Source: Hoplostethus atlanticus (lineage: Eukaryota > Chordata > Actinopteri > Trachichthyiformes > Trachichthyidae). From it: DNA of 64,000 nt. The stretch's first letter is position 1; each line of letters begins with the position of its first letter. Below the pieces are notes generated by a model. That model did not search any database. It was given only the letters and a program-made list of their open reading frames with translations, and was not told where the DNA came from. The position numbers and the translations under genes were made by a program. This document shows positions 1-12,916 of this stretch, in pieces. The DNA is taken from positions 2,117,001-2,181,000 of the forward strand of contig JAXDDX010000035.1 of the NCBI GenBank assembly GCA_034670405.1, in the 5' to 3' direction.

Positions 1-3000
1 ACTCTGAACTTTTCATGGAATGGACGATTGGCATTTAAAGTACTTTGGTGGCAGGTTTTTGAATGTTTGATCACATCACACTTTTTTTTTTTTAACAAAC
101 TAATGTGTACATCTTGCATTGAAGTGATTTCACAAAACACAAACCTGCCCTCTGGGTTTCACATGATGGGTTTACTGTATCCTACACAATGGATTAGACT
201 CAACCTTTCAACTACGCCATTATGACCATTACTGCTGGACCCATGTTCAGGGCACTTGAAGGGACTGTCTTGAGGACTGCTCAAGGACCAGACCCCCATG
301 AGCGACATGGCTCATCAGTGGCTTCTTCCTGCTTTGACACTAGTGGGCTTTGGGGATTTGGAACCTGGCCTCCTACAGATCTCCTGTAAAACCCATTTGG
401 AGGAGTCTGTCCGGCCACTCGGGCCAGACTCTCATGCTGTTTATCACAAATCTTGGACATCTTTAGACACGGCTGGGAATGAAAGAAACCGAGGAGGAAA
501 TATAAGTCACACATGGATGATCCTGAGAACAGACAGCGTTTGATCAATATCCCCCGAGTTCACAGGAGTCACTTCCTCCTTCCACCGTATTGAACAATGC
601 AGGTTGCTTGAGAATTCTTTTTACAAGCATGGTCATTGTCGTTTGTTTTGCTATGTTGTACCATATTGCGTAAGCACAGAGTTTGAAAGAATGGTTTTGA
701 AGTTTCTATCTGGCAGTGGTACAGTAAGTACAGCCAGACCTTGACTATGGAAAACTCTGCTTGCATTTTATTGCTTTTTATGAGTCTTCCACATTCCAAT
801 AACTGTGATGGATACTCAAAGTCAGGGTGGGGATATACATTATATACATTTTACTGTGTGTATCTTACTGTATCATAGAATCAATGTAACTTGAGCATCC
901 AGATCTGTTCGTATATGATGGGATGTTGGCTTGTCAAGATGGTCTATTTCTTTGGGAGATAAGCTATTCAGCCTCAGTCAGTGAAAAATACATTGTAGTA
1001 CACAGTGGATGACAGGAAGAGAGTTATATCCCATGTTTACAGTAGCTGCAGAGGGGAGATGATGGGGGATGTTTGGCAAAAAGGAAGTGATCTTGCTCTA
1101 GTTTCAACCTCTAATCTGATAGTAAAATGGAAATCGGTAAGACCCGAATTATCCGAGTGTATTGCATTCACATTTTAGGCATTGAGCTGACGCTAAATAG
1201 CTCTTATTTTGAGTGATTTACGAGTGCAACAACTAGTATGTGTATAAAAGACAAAGCGCCCAGAAAAGTTATGTAACAAATATTCCATTGACCCTAGAAT
1301 GATCATTTATAATAGAGAAGTGCTTGGAAAAGAAAGAAGAGCCAGGAATGAAAATATGCAATGTGATATTAAACTAACACATACTTTCTAAAACCAAACC
1401 AAGGTGTTGCTTTATACAATATGAACTACCGATGACATGAACGGTATTTCGTGGCCCACTGATGAGTTCCTCTCAGTCTGCAGAGAAATACTGTAACTCT
1501 CAATTTCTCCGCCAAAACGAAATGTGTGCGCTGTGCCGATTCACATCTGGGCTTCATCAGCCACATCGGACCCCGAACAAGCATTTGAAAAGACAGCTGA
1601 CTTCATGGAACTGAGCAGGAAATAAGGGCTTAATCTTGATTCTGTGAAACATTCAGATTTGATTACCCCAAGACATAGCACAGTAAGATCTACTGAGGGT
1701 CATCTTTCTCAGCCGGCATCAGCTTTCCTGGTCAACAATGGGTGCATTAAAAGACACAGAGCATTTAGGATACTAGCTTGCAGATTCCTGGAGGTCATAT
1801 CTGGGAGAGGCTGATAATATGAATCCCATATTCTCAATATTACCATGGAAAATGACGTTACACGACCCACAAACAGCAATAAATGGGAAAAGGTGTTTAC
1901 ATCACCTCACTTTTTCAGCTGATATTGGAAAATCTCAGCTATCATATTAACGTATAGGACGTATAAAGGCATGACGTTTACATGGACCAACTCTTAAACA
2001 GAATACTTGGACATCATGAATTATATTTGAACATCAACGTCCATGTAAACACACAAAGTCTCAGTCTTGACCTCGCTATGTTCAATCGCTGATGAGTTTA
2101 ACCCCCAATCTGAAATAGAGGAGTCAGTCTCACAGCCAGCGCTGACCTGGTCCTACTGAAACAAAACCAGTGAAATAAGCTCTCAGAGGTATGTAAGCTC
2201 TTTTGTCAGATTATCTCAAGCAAATTGAGCACCTGACCTAAGTAGCGATCTGAGGGATCTGTACTCAGACCACCAGCCGAAGCCAGGCTAAGCATGTGCC
2301 CTGTGACCTCTCCATCCACCCAGACCAGATTAGCCCGGGGCTACCAGGCAGATAGCCTTTCAGGAAAAGGCTCCCCAACTCTAGAGGACAATGGCCGTGT
2401 TGTCTCTGACAGAAAGGACCATTTCTACATTGGCTTAAATTTCTTATAGAATGGAAGAATTCAAAACATCTCACCACCATTCTATGTCATTTCACATTAG
2501 GCTGTTTGAATCTTTGTTGTCCTGACAGCTTAAAGGTTCTCAGTGACCTTCAACTCAATTCATATGGGCAACCCATTATGTACAGCAGTTACAGCAAAGA
2601 CCCTTGCCTCATTTAGACCACACATTCCACCAGCATTAATCACTTACAGCTCTCCTTTTTTCCTCTTTTTTATACAATTTATACTTTAGTTCTTGTATTT
2701 CTTTATATTTTTATATGACACACTTACAGTCACAAATACTTAAAAGCTTGCTTTGCATAGAATGACCTCATTGAAATATAAAGTCCACATCACAACTCTT
2801 CTTTTGAATATGAAGCCATCCTTACATGCATATGATTTTATTCAGAAAGACCTACTTCCTGTCCAGTCTGTCCTTCTCTTGCTCTGTCGTATGACATGTT
2901 TCTCACCACATCTGTGTTTACAGCTGTGTGATCATCCAGGGATCCATTCTCTCTAGTTAGTGTTTGTTTACCAAGGTCTCTGTTTGGTTGGTGGGTGGTT

Positions 3001-4960
3001 GTGTCTCTGTGAGGACTGAGTGCAGACAGATGAGCTCTCTTGACTGCTGTTGTCATATGGCTGTGCTGATGATTCAAACTATCTAACCAGCACAGTATTT
3101 CACCTCTCCCTCCTGGCCCTCCTCCCTGAAGATCACCATGCGACCCCGAAAGGTTAAATGCTTCAATTGTAAATGATTAGTATGAACTCTGAACTCATTG
3201 CAACAATGTTGTGTGCTGCCTCTTTAAATGTAGAATTGATTTCTCTGGACTGGATCCTTGTTTTTCAGCGTCTTTATCTAAGTGCTACTGTTATTACTTT
3301 AATCTTCTGTTGGCTCTGCTTTATTGAATGTAGAGTCAGCGTGTGCATGTGAGTATCATTATATGCATTTTACTGTCATTTCAAGCTCGCAGTCATTGAT
3401 TTTAAGCCTGTGTGATCTCAATGCCAGAGGATGTATGTCAGTCAAACCATGATTGATATGCTGAGATTTCATACTGCCACAATAAGGGTTTGTGATATAG
3501 TGTGCCACTCTCTACAAGGCAGTATATCTCAGGGTTGGCTGACGTCCCGCTACTATTGCCCTAAGGCAGTAAATCAGCGCTGTTGGCCAGTAGTTTTGTG
3601 TTGAAGGGTGATACTGAATTAACGGAAAACACAGTTTGACGGAGAGGTCTTCTGTGACATACAAGAACTTTTCATGGCTGTTTTTTTCCTCTCATTTAAT
3701 TGGAATTTTCCTATATCAAAAGTACATGTTGGAAATTGCCTCTATGGAGTAATTCACTCAGTGACATGAGAGAGAACATTTTTGTTTGTCACATTTCAAG
3801 TGCCACTGAATCCCGTCTCTAGTAGGTTGTTAAAATACTCTCCATGTTCCTGGAAAAAAAAGTCTAATTTTGTGCTCAGGTAAACAAGTGGTTTTAAACA
3901 AGTAATTACTAAATCCATCATTGCTTTCTAGCCAATAAACTTTAAGTACATGTACTAATGTTACATTTCTTATATCCACCCTGCAAAGGTCAGTTTACTT
4001 AAAAATCCACATATCATATCTGCTGTTTACCCTATTGGGTAGCCAAATGAGGTGAAGAAAGCAGAAAGGCATGGTGGCAATTACTCTTTAAGACTCACTT
4101 CCATTTATAGAGTGAACAAAGCTTTGTAAGCACTGAACAAATCCTTGCAAGTGGTGAACAAATGCCTCATGAGCAAGAGAAGACCTCTGCAATGAGGTCT
4201 CATCTGGCTTATAAATGATTTGCAACTGGTGCATAATTTAAACAATTTGCTCGTACTTGAGTGTAGAATGCAACAAAACCAATTGCAGCTTACCAAATAT
4301 GCTGCAAACTAAACTTTAGATCTTTTAGAAATTTTTGGTTATGGATATCCTTGTGTAAGAGGATTCACAGAGCTTAGAGTAATTGTCCTATCCTGTCACT
4401 TCTGCGGTATAAACATTTTTTTTGCATACGTGGTGAAAACTTGTACAAAGTACAACATAAGCCTGACAGTGAAAAGGAGTGGAGAAAGAAAACCAAAAGA
4501 GCACAATCCACTCCCTCTGTTCAAAGGCTGTACTCCCAGCTACCTGTCCAGCACCCATCAATTCATAGATTGGCCCTTGAAATCAAATATGGCTCAGGCG
4601 GGACGCTTTGTCCAAGGGCTTGAGAGGGTTGGCCCCTGGGGTGGGTTGGTACCTATTATACCAGTGCCCCAAGGCATTGAGGAGCACACAACTCCCCCTG
4701 CACCCCCACCCAGAGGATCAGGTGACCCTCCAACCTTTGAAATTGTGGATGTGATCAAACATTCCGCCATTGCTAAAGACACATTTCCCCTGAGTGAAAC
4801 ACAGGCCTGCTACTGAAATTGATGGGTTTCGTCTTTTTAGAGGGAATTTCTCACTCCCATCCTGTTGGGGCTAAAGATAGGCTTGGGATAAATTCACAGT
4901 TTGAGTTCTTTTGAGATAAGTCTATTTGAAATGTGTTTAAGGACAACAAAATATCTAGAA
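1..4960. other. Intergenic DNA, no gene recognised
   Basis: No coding exon, RNA gene or clear transposon was recognised on either strand. Open frames here are short, overlap one another on opposite strands and show no protein-family motif. The longest is 128 codons, 4430-4816, and is proline-rich without domain signals. AT-rich dinucleotide sequence begins at its right end. The stretch lies 5' of the Kv1 cluster, so distal enhancers are possible, but nothing in the bases proves one. Confidence 0.6.
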
Positions 4961-4961
4961 G

Positions 4962-5036
4962 TATATATTTATATATATATATTTTTATTTTATTTTATAG
5001 ATATTATATTACAAATTATATATATATATATATTAG
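4962..5036. repeat. AT-rich low-complexity tract
   Basis: Alternating TA runs and T-rich sequence. It abuts a 230-bp unclassified stretch that leads into the foldback element. Confidence 0.7.
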
Positions 5037-5274
5037 CTTTCTGTAGCGATAGCCGAGGTGCTAGCTCGCTCACTGCTGTTTCAGAACTGTGAGGAATTTG
5101 GTTTGTAAGTTTCGATTTGTAAACATTTTCCCGCATACCTGCCCAACTCCAAAACTTAATTTGGGTGAATGGAGTGAAGCTACAGCGTCTCAATGAAGGG
5201 GGAGGGACCTGTCTTGTCTGTCGCAGCCCCACTTGAACTAGAGAGAGAATTTTTACAGAAAAAAGTTACATAAT

Positions 5275-7453
5275 ACAGCTTGTAACAACACATTTTGTAA
5301 TAACCACCGCATTATGTAATAACTCGACAAAATGTAATACATTTTCACTTCATTATGTAATAACACCTGCATTTTGTAATAATCTGCCGCATTTTGTAAT
5401 AAACAGCCTGAACGCAATATGTAATAAATTTCCCTGCATTTTATAATAAATTATTACATATTGTGGTGGTTATTACAAAATACGGGAGTTGCACTTTTTT
5501 ATGACAAAAATGTAATAATACGGTGCATTATGTAATAACCAACCACAATGGTGTCTTCATCTGTACAATTACAATTTTAACAATTCAGCTAAATATTAAA
5601 TTAGACCCCTATGACCTGTGGTGCCCCCCTTGGCATTATAGTTCACTCTGATCTTAGTCTAAATATCCACATAAAAGCTTTTATTTCTAGCAGGGTTGAC
5701 TACGGCAATGGTCTTTTGACAGGGCTCTCCTAAAGACCATCAAAAAGCTTCAGCTTATTCAAAATGCAGCTGCTAGAGTTCTTACAGGGACCAAAAGGTC
5801 AGACCACATCACCCCGATTCTTAAGTCACTACACTGGCTTTCCGTCAGCCACAGAATTGAATATAAGGAAATGCTGCTTGTTTATAAATCAATACATGGA
5901 GTGGGATCAAAATACATTACAGACATGTTTAAGGAGTACACTCCTGCCAGGTCTCTCAGGTCAAGTGGGAGTTGGTGAAGCAAGTTGGTGAAGCAACCTT
6001 TAGTCACTCACTATGCTGCGCATCTCTGGACCAGACTCCCTGTCGATCTTAAAAGTAGCCTAACCCTCGAAACTTTTGAATCAGGACTCAAAACCACACT
6101 GTTCATGGATGCTTTTAGTTAAGTTATTTGAATTCTTTAAAAAATGTTAAACTTATTTTAAATCTAGTTTTTATCTAGGCCCTACACCACTATTTATTTA
6201 TTCATTGTTCTTATAAATCAATTGTCTTTTCTTATAAATTGTCTATGTATCAATTGCCTCTGTCTTTTAATCTTTGTAAAGCACCTTGAATTGCCACTGT
6301 GCTAAAAAAAATGTGCTATAAATACAGTTATTGAATTGCCTTGGAAGAGGGAGAATAAATTGTAGTGTCTATCACTGGCCACTAGTTGAAAGGCAACATG
6401 TTGAAAGGTAGGCTATGATATTGAGTGTGAATGAAATGTTATTTCTCTGCAAAGCATTGGATTTAGAGTTTCTCTCATTTAGAGTTTACTGTAGAGTAGC
6501 TTCTCAACTAATATGAAAAGTGTAAAGATAAAAGATCAAACCTTTATGCTAATAACAATGTGCTGGTTAGCAATGACAACACTCGCCTAGCAGATAATAT
6601 TGGTCTTAGAAAGTTTCTGACAGGAAAATGTTTTTTTCCTTCACTCTGTTTAACATCATAGGAATGTATTCATAGGAATAGGTCACATATTTTACAAATT
6701 TCCATGTTTATTGACTCATTTATGGACAAACTAAGTTGCTGACATGTTTTTTTGGCAAGTTTGAGCATTTTAGAGAAAATTAGCAATAGCTACCAGGCCT
6801 GTTAGAAAATATTACATACATTTACAATGTGATAATGAGGGAAATGAATAATAATAATAACAATAATACAATCAACATTCTTGATGCATATGCTGTCTGG
6901 TCATTTAACCAGCCAAGTGGAAGGGTATAGCAATGTATGCACAAAACAGAAAACATTAAGTGAATAGAACACATTTTCACAATGTTAATGTGTTAAATTA
7001 CCACATATTAGAACTAGAAATGTTTGATATATATTCAATTAATTTAGCTATTTATTTTTTGACAAATCTGAAATTAACCATTATTGTGACCTGTACCCTT
7101 TGGGTCTTATGTATGGGATATGGACAACAGCAATCAATGTGTAAAATGAATTTTGAGTCAGTATGATTCATGCTAGAATGCATAAAATAAACATTGTTGT
7201 TATGTTGTTAACGATTTTCATGAATGAAGACATCCATTTTGGTTGGTTATTACATAATGCACCTTATTATTACATTTTCATCAAAAAAAAAAGTGCAACT
7301 CCCACATTTTGTAATAACCACCGCAATATGTAATAATGTATTACCAAATGCGGGGAAATGTATTACATATTGCGTTCAGGCTGTTTATTACAAAATGCAG
7401 CAGATTATTACAAAATGCGGGTGTTATTACATAATGTGTTGTTACACAGCTTG
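5275..7453. mobile_element. Foldback (long inverted repeat) DNA transposon, non-autonomous
   Basis: Two long arms, about 5283-5560 and 7224-7445, are reverse complements of each other at high similarity. The outer ends read GTAACAACACATT on both sides when the right arm is inverted. A direct repeat ACAGCTTG flanks the element (5275-5282 and 7446-7453). It reads as a 7-8 bp target duplication, most like hAT insertions. Both arms are built from many copies of a unit close to GCATTATGTAATAA in both orientations. The left arm is about 55 bp longer because it has extra units. No transposase frame is visible in the 1.66 kb between the arms, which instead holds a LINE fragment and AT-rich filler. 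Superfamily assignment is inference from the duplication length. Confidence 0.8.
5640..6345 (+). mobile_element. 5'-truncated LINE fragment (end of reverse transcriptase ORF and 3' tail)
   Basis: Translation in shifting + frames gives the typical carboxy end of a fish non-LTR retrotransposon: LQLIQNAAARVLTGTKRSDH, then ITPILKSLHWLSVSHRIEYK, then YTPARSLRSSG. The frame is broken by small indels. After the coding part the sequence has the GTAAAGCACCTTGAATTGCC type tail ending near AATGTGCTATAAATACAG, common at 3' ends of fish LINEs. It lies wholly between the arms of the foldback transposon, so it probably inserted into it. I cannot assign the clade with confidence. Confidence 0.75.
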
Positions 7454-7497
7454 TTTGCTTTTTCCAATGCAAGACTTGCATTTATTGCATCTAGCTT

Positions 7498-7602
7498 ACC
7501 TTCTAAGTCCAAGCTAGTATGGCCAGTTTGGACTTGGAAGGTCAGCTAGCTAGCCTACCTCAGCTAGCTAGCTAGTTAGCTAGCCTGCTGACCTTCTAAG
7601 AT
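7498..7602. repeat. Nested palindromes rich in AGCT
   Basis: Two hairpins follow one another: CCTTCTAAGTCCAAG (7499) with TTGGACTTGGAAGG (7528), and GAAGGTCAGCTAGCTAGC (7537) with GCTAGCCTGCTGACCTTC (7579). The interior is a run of AGCT/CTAG steps. It sits just outside the right end of the foldback element. Confidence 0.6.
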
Positions 7603-8098
7603 CATGAATGCCATGGTCATGAATGAATGAAATGAATAAATGAAAGAAGTCATTGCCATTTATATTGTTAATTTATTTGTTGACTTGAGTTTCTTCTGTG
7701 GTTCTTTGGCTCCGCCTATTAATGTTTAACTCAACCAATAAGATTGGCACTGCCTCCGAGAAACGTTTGTATAACTAAAACTCGGCTTTCTGTACAGTGT
7801 TTGTGTCTTTTGAGAGATTTCACCCATGATGACAAAACTGCAGGTTGAGAAGCAGAGGCTTTCTGTTGAGCAGCACACGGAGAGGAGGGTGACTTATGTT
7901 ATCTCAGGAGACCTGTCCATCTTTCTCTCTCTTCCTCTCGTTGTAGACCCCTTTGTTCGTGGTTCTGTCTCTGCCATTGGTAGACAGGAGTGGAGAATTC
8001 CTGCTAGATTAGTCCTGTTTCCCCCCAGAACCCACTGGAGGTTACAAAGATCTGTGCTTCACGCACTGGGACACACATCTCTGAGCCAAAACATCAGG

Positions 8099-8103
<5 letters not shown>

Positions 8104-8155
<52 letters not shown>
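8104..8155. repeat. (CT)n microsatellite
   Basis: Uninterrupted CT dinucleotide run of about 52 bp. Confidence 0.97.
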
Positions 8156-8159
<4 letters not shown>

Positions 8160-8494
8160 TTTGCATTTGCATTTTTTTCAAAATCACCTGATCCTACATT
8201 GGACCACATGCCTTGATTACGCCTATGTTTAGCGTGAAAACTAACTTTTAGCATGAAAACTAACACCCAAGTTGTCTAACAAATATTTCACAATCTGGAC
8301 ACCAGATGTCTCCAGTATATATATGAACAGAATTCCCTATATGGCAGAATTTAAACACTGTCTGAAATATTATGCGTTCTCACAAATTTGTTGTAGATGA
8401 TTTATGGCTTATTCTTTGCTGTGGTGCATTGTACAGTATGGAATTCTGATTTTTATGGCATTCCAGTGGTCCCAGTTGTAAAAGTATACGTATA

Positions 8495-8516
8495 TGTGTG
8501 TGTGTGTGTGTGTGTG
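8495..8516. repeat. (TG)n microsatellite
   Basis: Short uninterrupted TG run of about 22 bp. Confidence 0.9.
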
Positions 8517-9363
8517 GGTGGATGTGTGGCAGGGGCACAGGATATACAGTATATTCTGCTGTGACAGTAACATAAATAACTTTTGAACACAAGTGCTCCT
8601 GCTTATACTGATTGGATGTATTGCATGACATGTTTGTTGTCAGCCTATTTCTTTCATGAATGAGTTACCCTGGAAGAGTAAATGTCGACCCTTGTATACC
8701 ACTCTTAACTTCACCGTTAACTTAAATTGCTACACGTGTCCTCGGCCCTAGTTCTGAGGTTATAGTGTGCATGTAATTTGCAGTTTTAAGAGCCTTAATC
8801 CACACTCAGGTTGTTGGGTCAGTCTCTAGTGAGAGGGTGAATACATAACATTACTAAGCTTTAACTGTCATCTTCAATAAATCCAGTTGGTCTCTGTTTC
8901 AGTTCAGCAGCGTTGCTGTTGAATGTCCTGAGAATTGAAACAAGATGGTTTAAAGTCTCCACAGTCTATCAGGATGTTTGAGTGGTCTTAAATTAAAATC
9001 TATTTGCTGCCCTCATGTGGTTGCACGGTGAAATGTATTGAAATTTATGGAACATTAACGATATCCAGTTATATTATCAGTAAAGCATCTGTCTTAATCA
9101 GAAATTGATTTCTGTACTGCAAAAGATGGCTTTATTGAAATATCTTACTATTATATGTACCTAATACATGTATACATCAAGTAGTAATGTTGATTCATTA
9201 TACTACAAAATGTATTAAATAATAAGTAATCCCACTGTTGATGGAAAGAAATGTCATTTAAAAGTAGATTCATCACCATTTGTACAATATCACAAAGCAT
9301 TTGTAATACATCTATTAGATGGATATATTAACACTTTTTATTTTCACATTTGTCTCTTTCCAG

Positions 9364-9720
9364 TGCACCCTGCCACTAGATGTATAGCATAACACATCCT
9401 GTTTTGATGCCTACATTATATCCTCAAAGGAGAAGCATTGGGGCAGGTATGCCTGTCTCATTAGAAGAAAGAGCAAATGAATCCTCCCAGGATCTTTCCA
9501 CTATGAGATGCCAACAACAACAGATGCACATACCGGCTTCTGGAAAACTCCAAATAATCAGTTCATTAAGCTTCGTTTGTGAAAGAGGGTTTGCCCTAGA
9601 TCGTCCTGATATCGTGAGGACCCGTGAATGTAGACAGAAATGTCAGCTGCAGCATGGCATACAGCATGAAGCCCCAAGGCATGACTGACTTCATCTGTGT
9701 GACAATAAAAGGCTGGTATG
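9364..9720 (+). other. Possible terminal exon with polyadenylation signal
   Basis: A good acceptor (TTTGTCTCTTTCCAG ending at 9363) is followed by a frame open for 103 codons from 9380 to the stop at 9686-9688. AATAAA follows at 9704-9709. No protein family is recognised, so this may be a non-coding RNA 3' exon or chance. No upstream partner exon was identified. Confidence 0.2.
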
Positions 9721-10316
9721 CATTATGTTCTGACTGGATCTAGGCAAGGTATAGGATTGTAAGGGGTGATACACAGTGACTGCTTGTTCAATAATAGACA
9801 AAAGCTTCACAGCATTTAGAACGAATGCTTTATGCATGCTCCTCCATAAGGTACGGCTGCATAATAATGATGACTATATATAGACAGCACCATACCTTTC
9901 ATGTTGTGCACAGCTGTAGTACAGCCTTATGTAGTGTAAGATGTAGTATGTAGGATGTAGTGAGCTGAAACATTAAAGGACCACAGTATTCTGTCAGCTT
10001 GCTGTGTAATTGTAACAGTGGCGTGCCCCAGTTTTCCTCCTAATCACAACTAATTTACAGTGATCTAGTCAGTATGAATGGCTTCATTCCAAAAGGACAA
10101 TATGTGACTTCAAATTTACCTCTCACTGGCTCAAAAATATTACTTCCTAGTAGGCAAAGATTACCTTCAATAAATATTTCTTCAAAATGAATTTGATTAT
10201 CATGTCATAATCTCATTTTGAACAACAATACTGTTTGACACTATGTTGCATTATAAAACAGAACACAAACACAAACCATCAAGAATGAGGAGCCTGCTTT
10301 TCACTGCCTGGTCTGT

Positions 10317-10387
<71 letters not shown>

Positions 10388-11159
10388 CAACAATAACACA
10401 TTTGTTTGTTTAGCGTGCTTTCCCCCCTCGGCTCCTAATGGAACCGTGTAGGTACCTCATACCAGCACAACTCTAATCCTCTGTGAGCTTATCGTAGATC
10501 ACCTGAAGCCAGGAGCCCAGGAGCAGAGTAGGACGGGCCTCCCTGTGATGGGTCAGAATATTTATATCTACGTCCCATCTGTGCACAGATTGTTCTCCTT
10601 TTCATAAATCATTGAGTTAAGGCAATTGCACAGGCAAGATGGAATGAGACGTCCCCTTGCTGTGGTAGGTGCAGCCACTGTGTCCAATGTCTCTTATTTG
10701 TTTGCTTAGTGAATGAGCTGAGGGAAACATTTGAGTGGTATCAAACATGACACAATTAATGGTGAAGCGGATGGTTTTGAATAAATGTGTCAGTATCTGC
10801 AGTCTTCATTATGTGCATGTGTAAGTGTATGCATGTGTGTGTGTTTTGTAAGCTCTGCTTCTTCCAGTAAATGAGCCATGCACGCCTCGTATTTGATCAC
10901 ATTTGCACAAATATGTTCTCGCAAAGATAACTCAAACAGTGTAAAAGGCCTTGGAAAATTGTGATGATGTCAAGATTCAAGATTCAAGATTCAAGAAGTT
11001 TAATTGTCACATACACACACGAGGTGTGTGTATGTGTTGTCTTGTTGTCTTGTGTTCATGGTTTTACTTACTAGCCTAAACATTTACAAAACATCTTTCT
11101 TAATCAGAAATGGATTTCTGTAATAGCTGATGTCACATTGACCCGACACATACTGTAGA
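9721..11159. other. Intergenic DNA
   Basis: No gene seen. It contains a long CA microsatellite and a short tandem of CAAGATT at 10973-10996, a motif often found around fish retroposons. Confidence 0.55.
10317..10384. repeat. (CA)n microsatellite
   Basis: Pure CA run of about 68 bp. Confidence 0.98.
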
Positions 11160-12916
11160 CATCAGGGCAGGTTTTGGTCTCAGAGGATGTTCATCTATAA
11201 AGACAGTCACTGCCTGGCCAGAGGGGGCAATCTCCAAACTCCAGGATTGTTCTGAAAGCACTGACTGGAACATGTTTGCTCGAGAGGCTACTCAGGGCTC
11301 TCATACCGACATTAAGGAATATGCTTCGACGGTGTTATCCTACATAAACCACTGTGTTAGAGACTGTCACATCCCAAAAATCCATAGGCAAGTTCCCCAA
11401 CCAGAAATCCTGGATGGCCAGTGAGGTTCTCCAGCTGCTGAAATCACGTGACGAATCTGGTGATGCCGTGGTTTACAGCATAGCCAGAACCAACCTGAAC
11501 AAGGGCATCGAAGCTACCAAACGCAACTACATCCTGCAGATAGAGGACCATTTCCTCAACAACACTGACCCCCGGCGCATGTAGCAACACATTTGGACCA
11601 GCGCTGACTTCAAGAGCAAGAACAACTGTCCCCTCTGGCCAGCAACGCCTCCCTCCCTGATGAGCTTAATAACTTCTATGCTCACTTTGACAGGGACAAG
11701 GAGCCACCAAAGCCCCGTCACCATCAGACGACCAGGTGCTCACTCTGTCCATGTGCCGGCCCGGATGGCATACCAGGGCAAGTAATCAGAACATGTGCCA
11801 ACCAGTTGGCACTGACCCTGTCACTGGCCCTGACGACGGCATGCTTCAAGACAACAACCCTCGTTCCTGTTCCAAAACAATCTTCAGTGACATGTCTGAA
11901 TGACTACTGCCCCATTGCACTCACACCATTGTAATGAAGTGCTTTGAGAGACTGGTCCTGGCCCACATTAAGGATAGTGTCCCCACCACACTGGAACGGG
12001 AACCCCACAAGGTTGTGTGTTGAGCCCCTTTCTCTACTCAAGTTCAAGTTCAAGTTCACCCACAACTGTGTGCCTCCCCATTAATCCAACACCATCATCA
12101 GGTTTGCGGACGACACCACGGTGGTGGGCCGGATCTCAAACAACGATGAGATGGCCTACAGAGAGGAGGTCCAACACCTGGCAACATGGTGCTCCACTAA
12201 CAACCTCACCCTCAACGTAAAGAAGACCAAGGAGCTGATTGTGGACTTCAAGAAGTGTAAAAGCTGCAGACACTTCCCCATCTACATCAATGGGGCCGAA
12301 GTGGAGCGTGTCTCCAGCTTCAAGTTTGTGGGTGTCCACATCACGGAGGACCTCACTCGGTCCCTCCTTGGTGAAAAAGGCCCAACAACGCCTCTACTTC
12401 CTGAGGAGGCTGAAGAAGGCCCATCTGTCACCTAAGATTCTGGTCAACTATTGCTTTGCCACTAAAAGCATCCTGACCAACTCAGCGTGGTACGGCAACC
12501 TCACCATCTCCGACCAGAAAGCCCTGCAGGGGGTAGCTGAAGCTGCCCAGCACATCACTGGCACCCAGCTTCCAGCCATCAAGGACATCTACCAAAAACG
12601 TTGTCTGCGGAAAGGGATCAAGTCATCTGTTTACATTGATCCTCTTGTTGGGACTTTGCACATCTCCATATACTTTGCACATTCTTTATATATTTGCACA
12701 CTTTGTATATGGTTCTACATATCTGTATTGCATGTTATATCTTACCTACTGCACTGTATCATGTTTATATTGTTATATTGTATCACCTTTTATTTAGATT
12801 ATGTATGCCCCCCCCACACCCTTTGCACTGTTTTTTTGCCAGGTCACAACACACATTTTGTTTTACGTTTGCTCCGTCTTAGTATAATGACAATAAAGTT
12901 GAATTGAATTAAATGT
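11160..12916 (+). mobile_element. L2-clade LINE, 5'-truncated and decayed
   Basis: Remnant of a non-LTR retrotransposon ORF2. From 11230 to 11583 it encodes the linker between endonuclease and reverse transcriptase (NLNKGIEATKRNYILQIEDH). From 12103 it carries the reverse transcriptase catalytic box FADDTTVVGRISNNDEMAYR, followed by the L2-type TKELIVDFKK and FKFVGVHITEDL stretches. After a frame change come QQRLYFLRRLKKAHLSPKIL and the carboxy end to about 12605. The middle (11700-12050) is shortened and stop-laden. A CAAGTT tandem sits at 12040-12057. The 3' end has a pyrimidine-rich tail ending ATGACAATAAAGTTGAATTG. It is a dead copy; the clade is assigned from motif wording known in fish L2 elements. 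Confidence 0.88.

Larger units (their letters stand above)
7603..9363. other. Intergenic DNA with microsatellites
   Basis: No gene recognised. A promoter-like patch occurs at about 7700-7800, with GGCTCCGCC, CCAATA and an inverted CCAAT (GATTGG). It precedes an open frame (from 7826) that runs into a CT microsatellite and shows no family motif, so I do not call a gene. Confidence 0.5.

Noticed and set aside
4430-4816. 128-codon proline-rich frame
   Set aside because: Overlapped by other frames, no family motif, no splice or polyadenylation context; length is within chance.
7826-8191. 121-codon frame after a CCAAT-bearing patch
   Set aside because: Ends inside a CT microsatellite translated as Leu-Ser repeats; no family motif.
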